From: Ligilactobacillus apodemi DSM 16634 = JCM 16172
GTDB lineage: Bacteria > Bacillota > Bacilli > Lactobacillales > Lactobacillaceae
Direction: 5' to 3'
DNA: 64,000 bases
Assembly (NCBI RefSeq): GCF_001434405.1
Contig: NZ_AZFT01000031.1
Span: 1-64,000 of the forward strand
Under the pieces are notes generated by a model. It saw only the letters and a list, made by a program, of their open reading frames with translations, did no database searches and was not told where the DNA came from. A program made the position numbers and the translations under genes. Below, in pieces: positions 32,263 to 40,438 of this stretch (positions within the stretch are counted from its first letter, which is position 1; every line of letters begins with the position of its first letter).

Positions 32263-33129
32263 TTATTTAGCTTCTGGTGTACCGATCCAGTCGATGATTT
32301 CTTCAACTGTATCTGTGATAGCTTGTGTACCAGGTGCAAGAAGTTTACGAGGATCGTAACCTTTACCTTGTTGATCCTTGCCTTCTTCGATGTATTTGCG
32401 TGTTGCTTCAGCAAATGCGATTTGGCATTCTGTGTTGATGTTAAGCTTGGAAACACCCATTGAGATAGCTTTAACAACTTGTTCTTGAGGGATACCAGAA
32501 CCACCGTGCAATACTAATGGCATATCTGGCATAGCGTCTGCTAATTCCTTCAAACGGTCAAAGTTAAGACCCTTCCAGTTTTCTGGGTATTGACCGTGGA
32601 TGTTACCGATACCGCAAGCTAAGTAGTCAACGCCAAGTGCAGCAATTTGTTTTGCTTCTTCAACGTCAGCTAATTCACCGGCACCAACAACACCGTCTTC
32701 TTCACCACCGATAGAACCAACTTCAGCTTCAACAGAAATACCTTTAGCATGTGCTAATTCAACGATTTCTTTTGTCTTAGCCAAGTTTTCTTCGAATGGT
32801 AAGTCATGGCCATCAAACATAACAGATGAGAAACCTGCTTCGATACATTCCTTAGCAGCTTCGTAGTTACCATGGTCTAAGTGCATAACAACTGGAACAG
32901 TGATGTTCATTGCTTCCATTTCGCTTGCAACTAAGTCACGAACTAATTTGTAACCACCCATGTACTTAGCAGCACCCATTGATACTTGGATCAATACAGG
33001 TACGTTCTTTTCTTGAGCGCCCTTAAGAATAGCACGTGTCCATTCCAAGTTATTTGTGTTAAAAGCACCTACTGCATAATGGCCCTTGCGAGCTGCAGAA
33101 AAAATTTCACTACCGTTTACGAATGACAT
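32263..33129 (-). CDS. fba: class II fructose-bisphosphate aldolase
   Basis: A 288-residue zinc enzyme of glycolysis that splits fructose 1,6-bisphosphate. The N-terminal MSFVNGSEIFSAARKGHYAVGAFNTNNLEW, the first Zn motif VVMHLDHGNYEAAKECIEAGFSSVMFD and the second VLHGGSGIPQEQV are typical. The ATG at 33129 has AGGAGG eight bases upstream; a 17-residue extension has no support. An extended -10 (TGTTAGAAT, hexamer 33185-33190) lies about 55 bases upstream. It is monocistronic. Confidence 0.96.
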   Translation of the reverse strand: MSFVNGSEIFSAARKGHYAVGAFNTNNLEWTRAILKGAQEKNVPVLIQVSMGAAKYMGGYKLVRDLVASEMEAMNITVPVVMHLDHGNYEAAKECIEAGFSSVMFDGHDLPFEENLAKTKEIVELAHAKGISVEAEVGSIGGEEDGVVGAGELADVEEAKQIAALGVDYLACGIGNIHGQYPENWKGLNFDRLKELADAMPDMPLVLHGGSGIPQEQVVKAISMGVSKLNINTECQIAFAEATRKYIEEGKDQQGKGYDPRKLLAPGTQAITDTVEEIIDWIGTPEAK

Positions 33130-33280
33130 AAAACAGCCTCCTAAAGATTTTACAGTAAAATTACTCACATTTGAGTACACTTACATTCTAACACATTTAC
33201 TTAATAAAGCGTACTCTTTTTCTGATTTCATTTAAATATCCTTATTCTAGCTCTGCCAAATTGCCACCATGATTAAACTA

Positions 33281-33310
33281 AAAAAACCACTACATTAACT
33301 AATGTAGTGG
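33281..33310 (-). terminator. terminator of the pst-phoU operon
   Basis: CCACTACATTA (33287-33297) is perfectly inverted at 33300-33310, followed on the minus strand by six T. Confidence 0.78.
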
Positions 33311-33405
33311 CATTCCCTAAACATCCTGACCAGTTAAGTATAACAAGTTAGCTAAAAAAAGCAACAAAAATTTGATTCTGTTGCTTAAATATCCTTAACG
33401 CTATT

Positions 33406-34071
33406 TTAGAGATCGTTACGCCCTAATTCTGTGATCTTACCTTTTTTAGTGTAAACGATCCATTCAGCAATATTAGTGATGTAATCACCAGAACGTTCTA
33501 AATGATTAGCAATTTGGAGATAATCGATTCCTTCACTGATAAATTTAGGTTTACTCTTGATCAATGAAAGTGTACGTTCCCGAATCTTAAGATATAATTC
33601 ATCATTACCAGTATCTTTAGCCGCAATTTGAACCGCTAACTTATCATCAACTTCGGTATAAGCTTTCAAAATGCTACTCAACATTTCTAAAACATTATTC
33701 CCCATTTGACCGATCATCGCATCGATCTGTTCATCACGGTATTCTTCTTTTAATAGCAAGACACTTTTGGCAATGCTCACTGCATGATCTGCCAAACGTT
33801 CTAAATCAGAACTTGCCTTTAAAATCGAGATCGTCTCCCGCAAGTCACCTGCAACTGGACTTTGAAGCGCAATGATTTGAGCCGTCTTTTTTTCTAAATG
33901 AATTTCATGACCGTTAATGATTTCATCATGTTCGATCACTTCTTTAGCCGCAACTTGGTCATCTTCTTTGACCGCTTGGATCGCTTTTTCAAGCGAAGCC
34001 TTAACTTCTAAGCCCATGGTAATAAATTCTTGGCGTAACGCTTGGATCTGTGTGTCAATGTGTCGTTGCAT
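33406..34071 (-). CDS. phoU: phosphate transport system regulator PhoU
   Basis: A 221-residue all-helical protein made of two PhoU three-helix repeats (about residues 15-100 and 118-205). Metal-binding E/DxxxD-type residues occur in KEVIEHDEIINGHE and LERLADHA, and NHLERSGDYITNIAE is in the second half. It keeps the Pst transporter and Pho signalling off when phosphate is sufficient. It is the last gene of pstS-C-A-B-B-phoU, with GAGGAGG before the ATG. Confidence 0.94.
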   Translation of the reverse strand: MQRHIDTQIQALRQEFITMGLEVKASLEKAIQAVKEDDQVAAKEVIEHDEIINGHEIHLEKKTAQIIALQSPVAGDLRETISILKASSDLERLADHAVSIAKSVLLLKEEYRDEQIDAMIGQMGNNVLEMLSSILKAYTEVDDKLAVQIAAKDTGNDELYLKIRERTLSLIKSKPKFISEGIDYLQIANHLERSGDYITNIAEWIVYTKKGKITELGRNDL

Positions 34072-34100
34072 ATAATATCCTCCTCTAATATGTGCATAAT

Positions 34101-34862
34101 CTACCCAAAACGACCACTCAAGTAGTCATCTGTTTCTTTTTTCGTTGGATTTACAAAAATTTGTTTTGTTGGTCCAGTTTCGATCAAATTACCGTTTAGG
34201 AAAAATGAAGTTGTATCAGAGATCCGCGAAGCTTGTTGCATATTATGCGTTACAATGATACAAGTATATTCATTTTTTAACGTCAATAACATTTCCTCAA
34301 CTTTATTACTTGAGACTGGATCAAGGGCGCTCGTAGGTTCATCAAGCAAAATAACTTCTGGTTTTACGGCTAAAACCCGTGCGATACAAACACGTTGTTG
34401 TTGCCCACCGGATAACGCAAGCGCACTCTTGTGAAGATCATCTTTAACGTCATCCCAAACAGCGGCTTGTTTTAAACTAGTTTCCACCCGTTCATCAAGT
34501 AAGTTTTTATCTTTGACCCCAGCGATGCGCAACCCGTAAACGACATTTTCGTAAATTGAAAAAGGAAATGGATTTGGTTGTTGAAAAACCATCCCTACTC
34601 TTTTACGCAATTCAACGGTGTCCATTTTAGGACTATAAATATCTTCATCATCTAATTTGATCGCTCCTGTAATTTTAACATTATCGATCAAATCATTCAT
34701 CCGGTTTAAACAACGCAAGTAAGTCGACTTGCCACAACCAGATGGGCCGATCAACGCATGGATCCCATTTTTAGGGAAGTCAAGGTCGATTCCTTTTAAA
34801 GCTTCTTTTTCACCATAATAAAGGTGAACATTTTGACTTGTGATAATTTTTTCTTTTTCCAT
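34101..34862 (-). CDS. pstB: phosphate ABC transporter ATPase PstB (second copy)
   Basis: A 253-residue ATPase of high-affinity phosphate uptake. Walker [10 protein letters not shown], the PstB-specific [12 protein letters not shown]-loop [16 protein letters not shown], signature [17 protein letters not shown] and Walker [16 protein letters not shown] are present. It is the downstream member of a tandem pstB pair, 15 bases after the first. The two copies differ along their whole length, so this is an old duplication, common in lactobacilli and streptococci. GAGGAAG precedes the ATG. Confidence 0.95.
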   Translation of the reverse strand: MEKEKIITSQNVHLYYGEKEALKGIDLDFPKNGIHALIGPSGCGKSTYLRCLNRMNDLIDNVKITGAIKLDDEDIYSPKMDTVELRKRVGMVFQQPNPFPFSIYENVVYGLRIAGVKDKNLLDERVETSLKQAAVWDDVKDDLHKSALALSGGQQQRVCIARVLAVKPEVILLDEPTSALDPVSSNKVEEMLLTLKNEYTCIIVTHNMQQASRISDTTSFFLNGNLIETGPTKQIFVNPTKKETDDYLSGRFG

Positions 34863-34877
34863 TTAACTTCCTCTTTA

Positions 34878-35687
34878 TTAGCCAAAGTTTCCTGAAACAT
34901 AATCTTCTGTTGCTTGGATCTTTGGATTGGTAAAAATATCTTTTGTTTTGCCGTATTCGATCACGTGTCCCATGTGGAAAAATGCAGTATAATCACTAAC
35001 ACGTGAAGCTTGTTGCATGTTATGTGTCACGATAATGATCGTATATTTTTTCTTCAATTCGTGCATTGTTTCTTCAACTTTTAAAGTCGAGATCGGGTCA
35101 AGGGCGCTACATGGTTCGTCCATTAATAAGATATCTGGTCCCATCGCGATCGCTCTTGCAATACATAAGCGTTGTTGTTGCCCACCTGATAAGGCCAAAG
35201 CACTTTTATTTAAATCATCTTTTACTTCATCCCAAAGTGCAGCGCCTCGCAAACTTTTCTCAACGATCTCGTCTAATTTTTGCTTATCTTTGATCCCATT
35301 TTCTTTCAAAGCAAAAGTAATATTTTCTTTAATTGATTTAGAAAACGGATTTGGGCGTTGGAAAACCATGCCGATTTGTTTTCTCATTTCATAGAGATTG
35401 ATTTTTTTAGAATTGATATCTATTCCCCGGTACATGATCTCACCGGTCACTGTAGCGACGTCATCGTTCATGCGGTTTAACGAACGCAGAAAAGTTGATT
35501 TCCCTGAACCGGATGCACCGATCAAGGCTGTGATCTTATAGCGTTCAAATTGCAGATTTCCATCATAAAAAGCATGCTTATTGCCATAATACACTTGTAG
35601 ATCATGCGTTGACAGCGCGATTTCTTGTTTTTGCTTGTCAAAGTTCATGATAGAAGTATCATTTAAATCGTATTTACCTGCTTTCAT
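34878..35687 (-). CDS. pstB: phosphate ABC transporter ATPase PstB (first copy)
   Basis: A 269-residue ATPase with an N-terminal extension of about 25 residues compared with the second copy. Walker [22 protein letters not shown]-loop [16 protein letters not shown], signature [17 protein letters not shown] and Walker [16 protein letters not shown] are present. It lies 16 bases after pstA. Why two ATPases are kept is not shown; they may work as a heterodimer or as alternatives. Confidence 0.95.
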   Translation of the reverse strand: MKAGKYDLNDTSIMNFDKQKQEIALSTHDLQVYYGNKHAFYDGNLQFERYKITALIGASGSGKSTFLRSLNRMNDDVATVTGEIMYRGIDINSKKINLYEMRKQIGMVFQRPNPFSKSIKENITFALKENGIKDKQKLDEIVEKSLRGAALWDEVKDDLNKSALALSGGQQQRLCIARAIAMGPDILLMDEPCSALDPISTLKVEETMHELKKKYTIIIVTHNMQQASRVSDYTAFFHMGHVIEYGKTKDIFTNPKIQATEDYVSGNFG

Positions 35688-35703
35688 ATTCTTACATCCT
35701 TCT

Positions 35704-36591
35704 TTATTTACTTGCTGTCAAACGCTTGTAGAGACGATTACCTAAATAGCGTGCGGAGAGATTAAAGATCAATACTGCAACGATCAACACAGCTGAAGCG
35801 CCAGCTGAGATCTGTTCTGCATCGGGCATGATCCCTTCTGAATTGATCTTCCAAATGTGCACCGCGAGCGTTTCTGCTGGGCGGAAAAGATTTAGCGGAC
35901 TGGATTCGTCAAATGGATTCCAGTTTGAAAAATCAATGTTAGTTGCACTTTGTCCGGCAGTATAGATCAAAGCTGCAGCTTCACCAAAGACACGCCCTGC
36001 ACATAAAACGATCCCTGTTAAAATTCCTGGTAATGCTTCTGGCAAAATGATCTTGGTCACAGTATGCCATTTAGAAAGGCCTAATGCCAAACCTGCTTCT
36101 CTTTGTAACTTAGGTACGTTATTTAACGAGTCTTCCACGTTACGAGTTAAGAGTGGTAGGTTGAAAAACGTTAAGGCGATCGCACCAGAAATGATCGAAA
36201 AGCCCATCTTAAATTGGACAACAAAGAGCAAGAAACCAAACAGACCAACGACAACAGAAGGTAATGAACTCAAGACTTCGATCGCCATTCTGACCCCTTC
36301 AGTCACCCGATTTTTAGGGGCATATTCTGCTAAATAGATCCCTGCACCAAGTGAAAGTGGAAAAGAGATCAATAACGTCAAGATCAATAAATAAAACGAA
36401 TTAAACAGCTGGATCCCGATCCCACCACCAGCGGTAAAGGAACGTGATGGCGTCGTTAAGAAGTGCCATGAAACATGTGGGAGACCACTAAGTAAGATCT
36501 TACCCAAAAGAAAGGCTAAAATTACGACGACAACAGCTGCAATCAACTTGATCACCGCTAAGGCTAGTTTATTTACTTTTTTTGTATTCAT
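35704..36591 (-). CDS. pstA: phosphate ABC transporter permease PstA
   Basis: A 295-residue permease with six membrane helices. The type-I ABC permease coupling loop is [44 protein letters not shown]; the family segment [21 protein letters not shown] precedes it. It forms the phosphate channel with PstC. It lies three bases after pstC, with GGAAAG before the ATG. Confidence 0.95.
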   Translation of the reverse strand: MNTKKVNKLALAVIKLIAAVVVVILAFLLGKILLSGLPHVSWHFLTTPSRSFTAGGGIGIQLFNSFYLLILTLLISFPLSLGAGIYLAEYAPKNRVTEGVRMAIEVLSSLPSVVVGLFGFLLFVVQFKMGFSIISGAIALTFFNLPLLTRNVEDSLNNVPKLQREAGLALGLSKWHTVTKIILPEALPGILTGIVLCAGRVFGEAAALIYTAGQSATNIDFSNWNPFDESSPLNLFRPAETLAVHIWKINSEGIMPDAEQISAGASAVLIVAVLIFNLSARYLGNRLYKRLTASK

Positions 36592-36594
36592 AAA

Positions 36595-37512
36595 TTACAT
36601 CTTTCCTTTCCGGCTGATAAAGCGTACTGCAAGGTTGAAAACTAATGACATTAATAATAAGATAAGTGCCAATGACCATAAAGCGTTGTTGGAAACTGTT
36701 CCCATAACTGTATTACCGATCCCCATTGTTAAGACACTTGTTAACGTTGAAGCTGGCGATAAGAGACTTTCTGGTAGTAAAGTTGCATTACCGATAACCA
36801 TTTGAACGGCTAATGCTTCACCAAACGCACGCGCCATCCCAAAAACGATCGCAGTCATGATTCCAGGCATTGCTGCGCGTAAAAGGACGCGATAGATCGT
36901 TTGCCATTCAGTAGCACCTAATGCTAAAGAAGCTGATTTATAATATTTAGGTACTGCCCGTAAACTATCAACAGTCATTGAAGTGATCGTTGGTAAGACC
37001 ATTACGAACAAAACAAATGAACCTGATAAGATCCCGTAACCCGAGCCACCAAAATGATCACGGACAAACGGAACTACGACGGTCAAACCAATAAAACCAT
37101 AAACAACCGATGGAATACCTACCAATAATTCGATTACGCTTTGCATGAATTTTTGGCTACGCTTCGAAGAAAGTTCTGTCATATAAAGAGCTGTCCCGAT
37201 CGCAAATGGTGTTGCAAATAAAGCTGCTAAAAATGTTACGCCAAATGAACCTAAGATCATTGGTAAAGCCCCGACTAACGGTTTACCATTTGGGCCGTTA
37301 GCACCAGGGTTCCATTCGGTTCCGGTCAAAAATTCTACTAAGCTGGCCTTGTTTTCCGTAAAGGTTGCGATCCCTTTAGAAGCAACAAATAAGAAAATTG
37401 CCAATACAACTGCAACGATCAAAAAGATACTAGCATAGCTTAAAGTTTTGCCAAGGATATCTTGTCGCGTTTCTTTTGATGGTTTTAAAATTTTTTCTCT
37501 AATTGGATCCAT
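36595..37512 (-). CDS. pstC: phosphate ABC transporter permease PstC
   Basis: A 305-residue permease with six helices. The coupling loop is SASLALGATEWQTIYRVLLRAAMPGIMTAIVFGMARAFGEALAV. Helix pattern and the FLTGTEWNPG motif after the first helix are typical. The start overlaps the end of pstS by 14 bases, with AAAGGAAC upstream in the pstS coding sequence. Confidence 0.95.
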   Translation of the reverse strand: MDPIREKILKPSKETRQDILGKTLSYASIFLIVAVVLAIFLFVASKGIATFTENKASLVEFLTGTEWNPGANGPNGKPLVGALPMILGSFGVTFLAALFATPFAIGTALYMTELSSKRSQKFMQSVIELLVGIPSVVYGFIGLTVVVPFVRDHFGGSGYGILSGSFVLFVMVLPTITSMTVDSLRAVPKYYKSASLALGATEWQTIYRVLLRAAMPGIMTAIVFGMARAFGEALAVQMVIGNATLLPESLLSPASTLTSVLTMGIGNTVMGTVSNNALWSLALILLLMSLVFNLAVRFISRKGKM

Positions 37513-38395
37513 TTGTTTGTTCCTTTCCCGTAGTCGTAATTGGTGTCACTTGATTTTTTTCATTCTTTTGAACTTTCATTTGACTGATCGGAATATAACC
37601 TAAAGCTTTAACTAAATTGTCTTGCACTACATCTGAAAACATATAGTCTAAGAAACGTTGGGTTGCTTTGTCTGGTTTTCCTTTCGTATACATATGTTCA
37701 TAGGCCCAGATCTTCCAAGAATTATCCTTAACATTATCTACTGTTGGGCTAACACCATCAACTTTCAAAGCAGTCATATCTTTATTGATATAGGAAAATG
37801 AAAGATAACTGATCGCACCTGGTGTACTGATCACCATACGTTGTACTGTACCGTTTGATTCTTGTTCTTGGGCTTTCACCATTTTTTGTCCATTCATGAC
37901 GTTATTTTCAAAAGCAATACGAGTACCACTACCTTGTGCCCGATTGATCACCACGATCTTTTGATTTTTTCCGCCTAATTGTTTCCAATTAGTATATTTT
38001 CCTGCAAAGATGTCACGTAATTGTTCCATTGTTAATGACTTAACCCCAACGTCTTTATTAGCTACTGGCGCTAATCCTAAAACAGCTACCGTGTGGTCAA
38101 CTAATTCACTTGCTTTGATCCCAGGTAATTCACTAGCAAAAACGTCAGAGTTACCGATCGTTACTGCACCAGCTTGTACTTGACTCAAACCAGTCCCAGA
38201 ACCACCACCTTGAACCGTGATACTAACACCAGAATTATCCTGTTGGTATTCTTCAGCAGCCATTTCAACCATTGGCTGCAAGGCGGTCGAACCAACGATC
38301 GTAATATTTTGTTTACTACTTGTTTTTTGTGAACATCCCGCCAAAATAAAAACTGCTAAAAATAAAGTCGCAAAACTAATAATTGCTTTTTTCAT
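37499..38395 (-). CDS. pstS: phosphate-binding lipoprotein PstS
   Basis: A 298-residue substrate-binding protein. The lipoprotein signal peptide ends in ILAGC (lipobox; Cys about residue 21). Phosphate-binding segments are IVGSTALQPMVEMAAEEY, GGGSGTGLSQVQAG and INRAQGSGTRIAFE, with Ser, Thr and Asp ligands. It captures phosphate at the cell surface for PstCAB. It is the first gene of the pst operon, with GAGGAG before the ATG and a PhoP box about 60 bases upstream. Confidence 0.95.
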   Translation of the reverse strand: MKKAIISFATLFLAVFILAGCSQKTSSKQNITIVGSTALQPMVEMAAEEYQQDNSGVSITVQGGGSGTGLSQVQAGAVTIGNSDVFASELPGIKASELVDHTVAVLGLAPVANKDVGVKSLTMEQLRDIFAGKYTNWKQLGGKNQKIVVINRAQGSGTRIAFENNVMNGQKMVKAQEQESNGTVQRMVISTPGAISYLSFSYINKDMTALKVDGVSPTVDNVKDNSWKIWAYEHMYTKGKPDKATQRFLDYMFSDVVQDNLVKALGYIPISQMKVQKNEKNQVTPITTTGKEQTNGSN

Positions 38396-38437
38396 GCTAC
38401 TTTCTCCTCATATCTATTAGCGTTTATTGCATCTTTA

Positions 38438-38443
38438 ATTGTA
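38438..38443 (-). promoter_or_regulatory. -10 of the pst operon promoter
   Basis: Minus strand TACAAT at 38438-38443, nine bases downstream of the nearest PhoP repeat, which takes the place of a -35. No good TTGACA is present, as expected for an activated promoter. Confidence 0.45.
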
Positions 38444-38452
38444 TGCTTTGTT

Positions 38453-38491
38453 TGTAAAGACACGTGGGTCGTTATGTAAAGAGTTTGTAAA
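38453..38491 (-). promoter_or_regulatory. PhoP box upstream of pstS
   Basis: Minus strand: TTTACA at 38486-38491, 38475-38480 and 38453-38458, with start-to-start distances of 11 and 22 bases, i.e. on one 11-base phase. This is the tandem TT(A/T/C)ACA arrangement bound by PhoP in Bacillus. It suggests induction of the pst operon by phosphate limitation. phoPR genes are not in the window. Confidence 0.75.
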
Positions 38492-38565
38492 TGTTTCAAT
38501 TTTTATAACTAATTTATCCTGTAATTTTAAGACCTCCTTACCGATAAATATTTCCCCTTGCTAAT

Positions 38566-38611
38566 AAAAATAGTGTTGCAAAACTAATAGTTAGTTTCAC
38601 AACACTTATTT
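38566..38611 (-). terminator. terminator of the glycogen operon
   Basis: AAATAGTGTTG with AAACTA pairs with TAGTTT and ACAACACTTATTT across a 5-base loop, ten bases beyond the last stop codon on the minus strand. Confidence 0.75.
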
Positions 38612-38620
38612 TAGCGCTAT

Positions 38621-40438
38621 TTAGCTGTAATTGTTAAGATATACCCCTTCCCAAGGAGCAAATTTTTTACCATTTAATTTAGTCATTTCAGCCCGAAGAT
38701 TTAATTCATCATGAAATTGTGCGAGTTCATCCGCATAAAACACTTGCTCTTTAGCAGCTGCATTCAACAAATAAATCATGTATTTATCGTCTTGATAGCG
38801 CGCGATCGCAAAGAAATCTTCCCCAGCTAGTAGGGTCAATTCACCTTTGATCATAACTTTTTGTTGTTTTCGCTTAGCAACACCAGCTTTAACATAAGCC
38901 AATAATTCTTGATTTTCTCTACCCCAAGGATAAAAACGGCGATTATCCGGATCTTTTTGCCCAGCGACACCAGCTTCATCACCGTAATAGATACACGGTA
39001 CTCCGGGAAACATAAAGAGTAAATCAAAGGCGCGTTTGACCTTTGTTATTTCACCGTTGACTTCACTTAAGATCCGTTTAGTATCGTGGGTACCAATATT
39101 ATTAAGTGAGTTTAAATAAAACTCTAGCGGATAGTTTTCGCGCAAACTCATCAACTCAGCGGTAACTTGTTCAACTGAACACCGTTTTAATAAGAGATCT
39201 AGGACCGCTTTTCTCACGGGATAATTCATTACACCATCAAGTTCATCACCATTGACATAGTGCCGGCGCTTACTGTACGCAATTTTATTAGAAGCATCTT
39301 CCCAAACTTCACCTAGTAAGATTCGCTGTGAATAGTGTGCTAAGTTTTTACGAATACTTTTAATAAACTCATCGGTCAATTCATCAGCCACATCTAAGCG
39401 CCAACCATCAACACCGAACGTATTCCACTTGGCTAACACACTATTTTTTTGACCATAAATGAATTGTTGATAAGTCGGATTATTCTTATCAACAACGGGC
39501 AGATCGGGATTGCCCCACCAGCTGCGATACTTATCCGGATAATGTTCAAAACTAAACCACGGATAATATTTACTTTCTTTGTTGCGAGCAGCACCGACGT
39601 TTTCACCGTATGTGCCGTCTTGGTTAAAATATTTACTATTACGTCCCACATGAGAAAAGACCCCATCTAAGATCACAGCAATATTTTCCTGGTGCAACGC
39701 GTCCAGTAACTCTTTAAAATCTTCTTCTGCCCCTAACATTGGATCGATTTTTAAATAATCACTCGTATCATAGCGATGATTACTTGCCGCCTCAAAAATC
39801 GGATTTAGGTAAATAACTGAAACGCCCAATTCTTTTAAATAAGGAATCTTTTGTTTGATTCCTTGTAAATTTCCACCATAAAAATCCCAACGTGCAATAC
39901 TACTATCTTTATTGCGAATATACATTGGTAGATCTTTAGTGGTGGCGTAGATAAAGGTATTTTCTTTTTTACCTTGGATCTTGCCTTCTGGATTGCCATT
40001 ATAGAAACGGTCAGGAAAAATCTGATAAGCAATCCCTTCCTGATACCACTTAGGTGCAGAAACGGCTTTTTCATAACAAGTCAATTGATATGAATTTTGT
40101 GCTAATAAGTCAGGATCACTGAGCAATTGGCCTTGTCCCCCATTAGTAGCACAATAATATTTAACTAGTTCTTGTTCATTTTGACGCATAACCAACTTAA
40201 AGTAATAGAAATAAAGTCCGCTTTTTTTAGGGGTAAATTGGGCGTAATACCTTCCAAAACCTCTATTTTCCATTTTGATGATCTCTGGCACCAACTCACC
40301 ATCGGCGTAAACATAGAGTTCTAAACTAGTTAGATCTACATCGTAGGCCTCAAACATAAATTGAACGGCAGTATCAACTTTTACTGCACCAAATGGTTTT
40401 TTATGTTTTTCATGCCAAGAATCAAAATGGATATACAT
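38621..40438 (-). CDS. amy: GH13 alpha-glucosidase / neopullulanase-like amylase
   Basis: A 605-residue glycoside hydrolase family 13 enzyme. An N-terminal starch-binding-like domain (to about residue 130) precedes the barrel. Catalytic motifs are GVDGWRLDVADE (nucleophile Asp), ILLGEVWEDA (acid Glu) and NIGTHDTKR (transition-state Asp). No signal peptide is seen, so it acts on cytoplasmic glycogen or maltodextrin, probably debranching or trimming limit dextrins made by GlgP. It is the last gene of glgBCDAP-amy. Its start overlaps the end of glgP by 17 bases, with AAGGAG nine bases upstream. Confidence 0.88.
   Translation of the reverse strand: MYIHFDSWHEKHKKPFGAVKVDTAVQFMFEAYDVDLTSLELYVYADGELVPEIIKMENRGFGRYYAQFTPKKSGLYFYYFKLVMRQNEQELVKYYCATNGGQGQLLSDPDLLAQNSYQLTCYEKAVSAPKWYQEGIAYQIFPDRFYNGNPEGKIQGKKENTFIYATTKDLPMYIRNKDSSIARWDFYGGNLQGIKQKIPYLKELGVSVIYLNPIFEAASNHRYDTSDYLKIDPMLGAEEDFKELLDALHQENIAVILDGVFSHVGRNSKYFNQDGTYGENVGAARNKESKYYPWFSFEHYPDKYRSWWGNPDLPVVDKNNPTYQQFIYGQKNSVLAKWNTFGVDGWRLDVADELTDEFIKSIRKNLAHYSQRILLGEVWEDASNKIAYSKRRHYVNGDELDGVMNYPVRKAVLDLLLKRCSVEQVTAELMSLRENYPLEFYLNSLNNIGTHDTKRILSEVNGEITKVKRAFDLLFMFPGVPCIYYGDEAGVAGQKDPDNRRFYPWGRENQELLAYVKAGVAKRKQQKVMIKGELTLLAGEDFFAIARYQDDKYMIYLLNAAAKEQVFYADELAQFHDELNLRAEMTKLNGKKFAPWEGVYLNNYS

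Noticed and set aside
34101-35687. Tandem pstB genes as a recent duplication
   Set aside because: The two proteins differ throughout and have different N-termini; paired pstB genes are normal in lactobacilli and streptococci.
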